From Zea mays (taxonomy: Eukaryota > Streptophyta > Magnoliopsida > Poales > Poaceae): a stretch of 64,000 nucleotides of DNA. The stretch is taken from contig NC_050104.1 of NCBI RefSeq assembly GCF_902167145.1, positions 2,480,001-2,544,000 of the forward strand, given 5' to 3'. Positions 56,232 to 64,000 of this stretch are shown one piece after another. Every line of letters begins with the position of its first letter. The first letter of the stretch is position 1. The translations under genes and the position numbers were made by a program. The notes beneath the pieces were generated by a model, which saw only the letters and a list, made by a program, of their open reading frames with translations, searched no databases and was not told the origin of the DNA.

Positions 56232-56957
56232 TCAGGGCTGATGCTGCTGCCAGGAGGCCCCCGCCCATGCCCAAACTCGTGAGGCAAGGACGGGCAGAAG
56301 GCCGTAGAGTTGGAGGTCGGTCCGTGGGCGGCCCTGGCTATCTCGTCGGCGGAAGAACCTCTTCCAGCTGCCGTGGCAGAAGCCGGCGCCGAGAGCGGCT
56401 CCGAAGCCACTCGGGCCCGAGAGCCAGGCACGCGGCAGCTGCCAGCGCCACGGACGACAACCGTCCTTCCCCCCAATCACTGAGGGAAGGAGCGGGCCAC
56501 CGCCCACGCAGGGGCCGACCCCAACTCGGCACTCTCCCCTCCCCAGCCCTGGTGATGAAAATTCTTGAGGCTGAGGGAGGGGCAGAGGCCGCGGCCCGGT
56601 TTGCTTTCCCCCGCCGTCAAACTGGAGGTCACCATCTTGGGTGACCGCTGGCGGAGGGGTGCAGCCGGGCCGAATGATGACAATCCTTGAAGCTGAACGA
56701 TGGCTGAAAGGTACCAACTCCCACGGAGTTGCGTTCCTCCAACGACGAGGCGGAAAGACGGCGGGTACCCCCCATCCGGGGGCTTGGAAGGTGGAAAGAC
56801 ACGATGCATAAGGGAGCGCGAAGACATGGTCGCCTTCCAAGGGGGTCACCCTCCTTTTAAAGGCGACTCTCCCTACTTGCGTCCCCAGCCGTTGTGGGCT
56901 GAGTCTTCTCCAACACGCTCCAAGGTCCTCCCCTACGGCGCGGGGGCTAGGTCCCAC
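56232..56957 (-). CDS. Antisense open reading frame in the Huck-like 3' region, unknown
   Basis: A frame of 241 codons (MGPSPRAVGEDLGACW at its start) is open on the strand opposite to gag-pol. Antisense genes between pol and the 3' LTR are described in Tat-lineage elements such as Grande. The residues here (rich in Gly, Pro, Arg) show no domain I know, and the region is GC-rich, so the opening may be chance. I list it because of its place, not because of proven coding. Confidence 0.3.
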   Translation of the reverse strand: MGPSPRAVGEDLGACWRRLSPQRLGTQVGRVAFKRRVTPLEGDHVFALPYASCLSTFQAPGWGVPAVFPPRRWRNATPWELVPFSHRSASRIVIIRPGCTPPPAVTQDGDLQFDGGGKQTGPRPLPLPQPQEFSSPGLGRGECRVGVGPCVGGGPLLPSVIGGKDGCRPWRWQLPRAWLSGPSGFGAALGAGFCHGSWKRFFRRRDSQGRPRTDLQLYGLLPVLASRVWAWAGASWQQHQP

Positions 56958-57734
56958 GCGTCATGCAAGCCAGCTCAGAGCAGAAGAAGCCAAACCGCCG
57001 TGCGCGGTGCGTACAACCGCCCAACGGTTACAAGCGGCTCTCCACTTTTGCCCAGACCAGCGAGCGAAAGGGCGGGCAGCCATGCAGGTGGCATGCAACC
57101 GCGCCAAGTGGGCGCACTTCTCCGACTCCCAACACTCCCAGCATGGAGGCCCAGGCCCACGCGTCATGCAACCGGCGCGCCGAATGCTTCGTGCATGCAA
57201 CTGCACCGCCACTTGCGCCACCACCGCGCCTCCTCGACTGCGGAACCAATGCCGCGACTCGAGGCGACCCAGCGCACGACCCAGCAGCGCCAGCCTGGCG
57301 CGACGGTCAATGCGGCCAAAAATGGGCCGGCAGTAATGGCGGTGGCAGGCGGGCAGGAGCAGCGGTCACGTCGTCAGCCAAGCTTACGTCCCATCCAGGG
57401 GCAACGAGAGAACCCTCTCTCACGGCGTGAAGACAACGCGCCCGTGTTCCGTTCCTCGAACGGCTCACGCACGCGCAACGGCTGCCCCGCGAACCACTCG
57501 CCCCGTCGCATTAACTCCGCGGCGGGACAGGCGGCGCCTCTGGCAGGAGAAGCAAGCGACGCTTCGCCTTCACCATAATGACCGCGTCAAAAAAGGTACG
57601 CCGCGTCGTTCGATTTCGTATCCTTTTCCTTTTTTCCTCTTTCTCTCTCTTGCAACAGGGACCGGGAAAGGGGGATACCCCGAAAAGGATCCTTCCCCGT
57701 GAAGGAACCAGGCTCCGAGCCTCCCTACTGATCA

Positions 57735-57935
57735 GAGGTTCGAAGGCTGGCCCCTCGGAAGGGTTCAATAGCCGCCTCAGAGCGCGTGGGCTCCACACCC
57801 ACTACTGGTCAGAGGTTCGAAGGTCGGCCCCTCGGAAGGGTTCAACGGCCGCCTCAGGCTACTCGGGCTCCACGCCCACTACTGATCAGGGGTTCGAAGG
57901 CTGGCCGCCGAAGGGTTCACAGCCGCCTCAGACAC
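57735..57935. repeat. ~72 bp tandem repeat, three copies
   Basis: The unit AGGTTCGAAGG(C/T)(T/C)GGCC, then GAAGGGTTCA and GCCGCCTCAG, occurs near 57736, 57812 and 57892. The last copy has a small deletion. Confidence 0.8.
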
Positions 57936-58659
57936 AGAGCGAGGGATGACCATGGGTACGTTCGATACATAACCGAGGCTCGGGATGCGCACCCGAGGTA
58001 CCCTAGGACATTTCCGAGACCAGCAGGAACGATCTTGTAACGGAATCCCATCAGAGGGAGGCATCGAGCCCTCGGACCCCGTCGACAGGGGACCGGGTCC
58101 GGCAGATCACCCGCAGGTACTTTTGGGCGCGCCTCTGGGCCTCTAGCCGACCCCTAACGAATGGGGCACGGACGTCCACTCGGATTACCCGCCTGCAGCT
58201 CACCGGAGACACCATGTTCGGCGCCCACCGAGGGCAACTTGGCGCTTTCCCCCCCCCTCCTCCTTGCGGAAAGGCGACGCAGGGGCGTATGTAAAAAAGT
58301 CGAGTCTGTCCCTGATCGCCCTCTCTCCCTGTGTAGAGGCTCGGGGGCTGCTCTCGCAAACCCGGCTCCGGCCGAACCGTTGACAGCGTCAACATACCAG
58401 CCCGAGAACTTGGGACCCGACCGTACACCCGGGCTACGGCCATCTCGCATGAGGGAACGACCAGACCAGCCGAAGCATTACACAAGGCATTAAGACCTCA
58501 GAGGAGTCAAACCACTCCTCCGAGGCCTCGGGGGCTACACCCGGCGGGTGCGCTCGCGCGCACCCACGGGAACAAAACGCAACCGAGAAAGGCTGGTCCC
58601 CTTGCAAAAAAGTGCGACGAAAGCCTCCAAGCGAGTGCTAACACTCCCTTCGAGGCTCG

Positions 58660-58677
58660 GGGGCTACAGTCGGGGAC
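58660..58677 (+). other. Polypurine tract region of the Huck-like element
   Basis: GAGGCTCGGGGGCTAC lies directly before the 3' LTR, as in related maize elements. Confidence 0.6.
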
Positions 58678-60280
58678 CATAATTAGGGGTACCCTCAAGG
58701 CTCCTAATTCTCACCTGGTAACCCCCATCAGCATAAAGCTGCAAAGGCCTGATGGGTGCGATTAATTCAGGGATCGGTCCATTCGAGGGACTCGATCACG
58801 CCTCAGCCTAGCCTCGGACAAGCGCAGCCGACCCCGGAGGATCTCCGCCTCACCCGAGGCCCCCCTTCAGCGGCTAATGTATTTCCGGCTCGCCCGAGGT
58901 CCTGTCTTCGCCAAGAAGCAACCCTGACCAAATCGCAGCGATGACCGACCAAATCGCAGGAGCATTTAATGCAAAGGTGGCCTGACGCCTTTATCCTGAC
59001 GCGCGCCATTCAGCCGACAGAGCCGAAGTGACCGCCGTCACTTTGCTGCTCCACTGACCGGCCTGACAGAAAGACAGCGCCGCCTGCGCCGCTCCGACTG
59101 CGGTGCCACTTGACAGAGTGAGGCTGACAGGCAGTCAGGCCCGGCCGCAAGCACCATAAGAAGCTCAGCTCCGCCCGACCCAGGGCTCGGACTCGGGCTA
59201 AGTCCAGGAAGACGGCGAACTCCACTCCGCCCGACCCAGGGCTCGGACTCGGGCTAAGTCCCAGAAGACGGCGAACTCCGCTCCGCCCGACCCAGGGCTC
59301 GGACTCGGGCTAAGTCCCGGAAGACGGCGAACTCCGCTCCGCCCGACCCAGGGCTCGGACTTGGGCTCAGCCCCAGAAGACGGCGAACTCCGCTCCGCCC
59401 GACCCTGGGCTCGGACTTGGGCTCAACCCCAGAAGACGACGAACTCCGCTTCACCCGACCCCAGGGCTCGGACTCCGCCCTGGCCTCAGCCGACGGTCTC
59501 CGCCTCGCCCGACCCAGGGGCTCGGACTCGACCTCGGCCACGGAAGACAGACTCGACCTCGGCTTCGGAGGAGCTTCCACATCGCCCAACCTAGGGCACA
59601 GACCAGCCACGTCAACAGGAGGCGCCATCATCACCCTACCCCAAGCTGACTCGGGCCACGGGGAACAAGACTGGCGTCCCATCTGGCTCGCTCCGCCAGA
59701 TAGGCAATGATGGCGCCCTGCATACTGTGACGACGACGGCTCTCAGCCCCCTTACGGAAGCAAGAGGACGTCAGCAAGGACTCAACAGCTCCGACAGCTG
59801 TCCCTCCGCCAGGCTCCAGCGCTCCTCCAACGGCCACGACATCACACCAGCTAGGTGCCAAAATCTCTCCGGCTGCCACAACGGCATGTACTTAGGGCGC
59901 TAGCTCTCCTCCGCTAGACACATAGCACTTTGCTACACCCCCCATTGTACATCTGGATCCTCTCCTTACGCCTATAAAAGGAAGGACCAGGGCCCTCTTA
60001 GAGAGGGTTGGCCGCGCGGGGACGAGGACGAGACAGGCACTCGCGTGAGACCGCTCGCTCCCTCTCCCGCGTGGACGCTTGTAACCCCCTACTGCAAGCG
60101 CACCCGACCTGGGCGTGGGACGAACACGAAGGCCGCGGGATTTCCACCTCTCTCACGCCCATCTCCGGCCACCTCACTTCCCCCCTTCGCGCTCGGCCTC
60201 GCGCCGACCCATCTGGGCTGGGGCACGCGGTGACATTTCACTCGTCGGCTTAGGGACCCCCCGGTCTCGAAACACCGACA
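58678..60280 (+). repeat. 3' LTR of the Huck-like element
   Basis: This 1,603 bp LTR matches 46576-48245 but begins AGTCGGGGACC where the 5' LTR has TGTCGGGGACC. It has one 56 bp unit fewer and ends CGAAACACCGACA. Confidence 0.92.
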
Positions 60281-61309
60281 CTTTTGTTATCCATTGTTAT
60301 TTACTGTTCATGATAAGATCATTATGTTAATTGGAACATGGAGCGACCACCCGGGAAAACAGTGCTACCACAAGGGTTTATGGACGCCCTTGGCTGATTA
60401 ATTAGGAAAGCTAGTGGAGGACTACCTTACCCGAAAGGGGCAAGGGCAGTAGGGGAGTGGTCAGTGTAGGGAGGTCCTTGGGATGATTTTGCTGCGATGG
60501 CGGTCATGAGAGGGATCCCTGCATTGGAGCTTCCTATAAACTGTAGCGGGTTTTCTGAAGCTAGTGGAACTTTGTAAAGGCCTCGTAGTGTTACCCTGCC
60601 TCGCCTCCTTAGTAGAGGTGTATGGGAAGTCGCGATCCCTTGGCAGATGGGTAACATGACTTGTGGGTAAAGATGTGCAACCTCTGCAGAGTGTAAAACT
60701 GGTATACTAGCCGTGCTCACGGTCATGAGCAGCTCGGACCCTCACATGATTAAATTATGGAACTTAAACTCAATTTGTCATATGCATTGCATCGCGGGTG
60801 ATGTTGTTACTTTTGTTATTCTATTTAATTGGGTTGGTACTTACTTATACTTAGTAACTGCTAATAAAATTTTGACCAACTTTAAAAGCAATGCTCAGCT
60901 CTAACCATCCTCTTTGGTAAGCCTTACACTTCACATGAACTCCCACCTTTGGCGAGTTCATTCACATTATTCCCCACAACTTGTTGAGCGATGAACGTAT
61001 GTGAGCTCACTCTTGCTGTCTCACACCCCCCCACAGGTCAAGAACAGGTACCACAGGATGAGGCGCATGGAGGATGCTGCGATGTGTTCGTGAGAGGTCT
61101 AGGCCGTCGTCTCCCAGTCAACTTTGGTTTGCTGGACCATTGTCTCCTTATAATGTAATTATTTATTTTGTATAGAACTCCTGTTATATAGTAAAGATGT
61201 GACATTCGATCATGTGCCATGATTCATCAAATGTGTGAGACTTGGTCCCAGCACACCTGGTGATTATGTTCGCGCCCGGGTCTTGGTGCCCAGAAACCCG
61301 GGTGTGACA
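60281..61309 (+). repeat. 5' LTR of the second large-LTR element, second part
   Basis: After the TSD CTTTT the LTR resumes (GTTATCCATTG) and runs, as the reverse complement of the 656-1790 region, to GGTGTGACA. It holds one 53 bp-type unit, not three. Confidence 0.88.
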
Positions 61310-61315
61310 GTAGAA

Positions 61316-61327
61316 GTGGTATCAGAG
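61316..61327 (+). other. Primer binding site of the second large-LTR element
   Basis: GTGGTATCAGAG, the initiator-Met tRNA complement, lies a few bases after the LTR end, at the same place as in the first family member. Confidence 0.85.
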
Positions 61328-62595
61328 GAATGTTGACTGTAGGACGAAACCTAGATAGAACTGGACAACCAATATTTACTTACCTCTGCTACTCTGATTC
61401 TTTCTAAACTTTTCTTAATCTATTCTCATCTATTTCCGCTTTACTCTGATTATTCTTACCTTTTCTTTCTAAAGACAAATGTGGATTTCACACTTTGAAA
61501 TCCTGTGCCTAAAGTGACTTTAGGACTAGGAGACCTAATCTTAGGAACAAAAAAAATCAAAACTATTTTCATAAATATTAATATGCTTGAGTGTTTGTTC
61601 TTATGATACTTGTTTGATTTGGATCTTTGATTGAGTGTGATGAGTTGTGGAGTAATATCCACAATTACATTTGCATATACATAGAAAAAAATGCTTATAA
61701 AAATAACTAGATAAACTAGATTATCCCTCATTAAAATATCTAGCCTAACAATATCCATCTCATCTGGAAAAAAATTATATCCTACACTCATAGATCCATC
61801 TTAACTTAAAAAGATATTCATCTTATCTTGAAAAGATCTTATGTCACCCTAATAGATCTAACTGACCTCAAAAGATTCTACATTATCCCTATAGATTCAT
61901 CTTACCATAGTTAATATATTTATCCCACTTTAGAATAACAACCATGATCTAATTAATGAAATCTTATCAAGTCTATCTAGTCATTTCCAATCTAATCTAG
62001 ATTTTATCTAATCTATTATGATCTAATCTAGGGTAAGTTACTTAATGCTGGTACAAAAGATAAGGCCATATCCCTCATACACTTAAAACTAAACTCGTGC
62101 CTTAAACCAACTCAGCCACATGCATGAGATCTGACCCAACCAATAAAGTCATGAAGAATTGTATAATCATTCCCCACCTAGCGTCAAACCAACTTCTAAC
62201 CTACATCATGTAGTTTATCTCACCTATATCTATCTTAACCATATTCCCCCAACTTCGATGATATACACTGACCCGACTCAATGAGACAAAGACCAGAAAA
62301 GGATAATATCAACCTCGTCAAGGAAGGAGAGAAGTCAAACTCAATCTTCAGATGCATTACCGCCCAACACGGAATTCTTTCCTACCATAAACTTTCTTAC
62401 CCCTAGCTATTCTTGCCCTAACCTATCCATCTCTTATATCCTACATAATAAGTAGCTGGATACCCATGTTCTCCTAATCACTCACTAATAAAAAAAGAGG
62501 CTTTTGATTTTTGAACTAACTAGAAACTAAAATATAGACTACAGACTAAATTTGTTGTATCCTCTTCCTTATAAATCTCGATGACGAGATTATTT
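61328..62595 (+). other. Non-coding interior of the second large-LTR element
   Basis: AT-rich DNA with short degenerate repeats (ATCTAATCTAG, CATCTTA types). Its first ~370 bp match the reverse complement of 5120-5465; no long frame and no retroelement protein motif. Confidence 0.75.
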
Positions 62596-62611
62596 TTAAG
62601 GGGGTAGGATT
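62596..62611 (+). other. Polypurine tract of the second large-LTR element
   Basis: TTAAGGGGGTAGGATT directly before TGTAACACC, the plus-strand counterpart of 4168-4184. Confidence 0.8.
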
Positions 62612-64000
62612 TGTAACACCCAGTTTGTAATATATATAATAAAAGAGGAGAAAAGACATTTCCTATAATTTATGTGTGTGTTGACTCTACTTATCATTTC
62701 ATGTGGACACCTCACTTATACAAATGAATAAGTAATAAAAGGCACTCAAACAAATTATGCATCATGCTGATATTTTTATTTTGTGTGCATTTTGTGACAA
62801 CATAGAATAGTGTGAAAAGAAATATATTTAGGACCCAAATGGGAATTTAAAATCTAAAAGAAATTCTAGAATTTGGAAAGAAAGAAAGAAAATACTATGC
62901 AATACAAAAATAAACTTATAAATAGATAAATTTATTCCACAATAATTTATTCAAATCATATACTCAAAAATTTGAGTACAAGTTCATCACAAATTTGAAA
63001 TTCAAATTTAGATTCAAAAATAAGAGGAAAGAGAAAGGAAAATGAAAATATAAAAGAAAAACAGTGCTGTGCTCGATTGGGCCTAAGCCAACCAATTCGG
63101 CCCAATTTCCCTTTGATCTGCGCAGCCCACTAACTATCCGCGGCGCCGACATGTAGGCCTCGCTTGTCAGCCGCTCTTACCTCGCGCGCGCGTCGACCTG
63201 CCGCTCCCCTCTACGCTGACTTGTGGGACCCGGTGGACAGCGCCAGGGTCTCGCACGTGTCCTCGCGGGTGCCACTGCTCCGCAGGACCCACTGGTCAGT
63301 CCCTCAACCACCACATCTCCGTCTTCCCCGCGCACCAACTATCTCCGCGTCCGCCGCAGCGCCGTAAGCTTCGGGCTTCCGTTGCTGATGCCCCCATACT
63401 CCATCCCGTGGATCCGCACCCCAACGGACTCGCCTAGCTGTTATAGGGCAGCTTAAACCGTGATTCCTTCGTCTTCCCTGCTTCTCCCTCTCGCGTGTGT
63501 TGCTGCCGCATACCAAATCGCCGCCGCCGCGACTACCCCTCTCTGCGCCGTGCGATCTCGACCCGATAGTGCGTGGGGGTAATCAAGGGAGCTGAGCGGA
63601 GTGATTTCGTGGCTTCTCCGCGCGCGTGAGCGACCAGGACGCCCCGGAATCTCTCGTCGTCGGCAACTCCTACACAACGGATCCGCCATCGCCGTGACTA
63701 CCCGCGTGGGCGGCCCTAACTTCGGTAAGTGGCTACCCATGTAGTTCGTCGTGTTATATACTGCGCGTAGCACTAGTCGGGGTAAGAAATGGACCTCTGC
63801 AGCGCCGATTGGCCGATCTCCGGTGAGAACGCCGCCGTTGGCCCGAGCGACGCCGCCATGCGCGTCTGCCCAGTTGGGGCGATGACCATGCGCCCTCGGA
63901 TCATTGGCGCACGGCCGAGATTAAAACTCGCGTAACCTTTCGCATTGAAGCAATCTGGTCCGTCGATCTGGTTTGGACGGCCAGGGTTAGATCTAGGATA
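62612..64000 (+). repeat. 3' LTR of the second large-LTR element, cut by the window end
   Basis: The first 1,389 bp of the LTR, nearly the same as 44840-46156. The short frames within its GC-rich block (63164-63773, 45379-45988) recur in both LTRs and are LTR sequence, not genes. Confidence 0.9.

Larger units (their letters stand above)
54765..58659 (+). other. Huck-like 3' region between integrase and LTR
   Basis: 3.9 kb with no sense-strand protein of known family. It contains three dispersed copies of an ~80 bp unit (GACCGAGCCGAGGGACTCCT core) at about 54985-55070, 55197-55290 and 55855-55945, three ~72 bp units (AGGTTCGAAGGCTGGCC core) at about 57735-57935, and an open frame on the minus strand at 56232-56957. 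Long 3' regions are usual in Tat elements. Confidence 0.75.
46576..60280 (+). mobile_element. Huck-like Ty3/Gypsy (Tat lineage) retrotransposon, 13.7 kb, defective
   Basis: LTRs are 46576-48245 and 58678-60280, with TSD CTTTT at 46571-46575 and 60281-60285. The start TGTCGGGGACCATAATTAG, the size and the tandem GGGCTCGGACTCGGG repeats in the LTR resemble maize Huck. The order gag, protease, RT, RNase H, integrase is Gypsy order. A second RNase H-like domain and a 3.9 kb region after integrase fit the Tat lineage. Gag has one stop; pol has several stops, a deletion and frameshifts. Confidence 0.9.
44840..64000 (+). mobile_element. Second large-LTR non-coding retrotransposon, with nested Gypsy element, runs off the window
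   Basis: The 5' LTR begins TGTAACACCCAG at 44840, is interrupted at 46575/60281 by a Huck-like element, and ends GGTGTGACA at 61309. The interior is 61310-62611. The 3' LTR begins at 62612 with the same TGTAACACCCAGTTTG. The primer site and polypurine tract show plus orientation. As in 656-8994 the interior is about 1.3 kb and non-coding, so both are copies of one non-autonomous family. Confidence 0.88.

Overview
The window is plant nuclear DNA from a grass, most probably Zea (maize or a close relative). The evidence is a Sirevirus-type Copia element with an Opie/Ji-like LTR start and many CACCGGAC-type palindromes, a 13.7 kb Huck-like Gypsy element, and Helitrons with the typical maize 3' end (a GTTGCAACGCACGGG hairpin followed by CTAG). 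No intact cellular gene is visible. Nearly all the sequence is transposable elements nested in one another, plus broken gene fragments they carry. RNA genes, bacterial features and CRISPR arrays were not seen.

Layout. (1) 1-26.6 kb: a composite of intronless fragments of unrelated plant genes (DUF3537 membrane protein, EHD ATPase, an unassigned piece, CYP97A carotenoid hydroxylase, TOG/CLASP-like protein) ends at what looks like the polypurine tract and 3' LTR of a retroelement. It was later split by a Sirevirus (615-17824, TSD GAGGT), a 3.3 kb solo LTR (18975-22313, TSD AGCAA) and a hAT-type MITE (22338-22872, TSD GCCTCCAC). The Sirevirus 5' LTR itself holds an 8.3 kb minus-strand element with 3.5 kb LTRs and no coding capacity (656-8994, TSD ATTTT). 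Downstream, a 137 bp Tourist-like MITE is split by a tiny LTR retrotransposon (23931-25790, TSD CTTAG). (2) 26.6-36.8 kb: a ~325 bp tandem repeat array is interrupted exactly between A and T by a 9.24 kb Helitron unit (26796-36033). It carries exons of a RING-H2 (ATL) gene, a receptor-like kinase, sucrose synthase and a PP2C, and also contains internal Helitron ends. (3) 37.5-44.7 kb: a full-length L1-type LINE with a 16 bp target duplication and poly(A). (4) 44.84-64 kb: a second coding-deficient large-LTR element of the same family as 656-8994, in plus orientation. Its 5' LTR is split by the Huck-like Gypsy element (46576-60280, TSD CTTTT) and its 3' LTR runs off the window.

The parts do not form a pathway; their relations are of insertion order and capture. 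The most interesting points are: (a) a Helitron whose outer ends, judged by the restored empty site, bypass an internal 3' terminus and enclose another Helitron; (b) an intronless multi-gene chimera apparently carried by a retroelement, reminiscent of Bs1-type transduction; (c) a family of large-LTR elements with a conserved ~1.3 kb non-coding interior; and (d) a Sirevirus gag-pol still in one reading frame across 5.5 kb, with nine nonsense codons of which eight fit C-to-T or G-to-A transitions. Protein family names come from recognising sequence, not from a database search.
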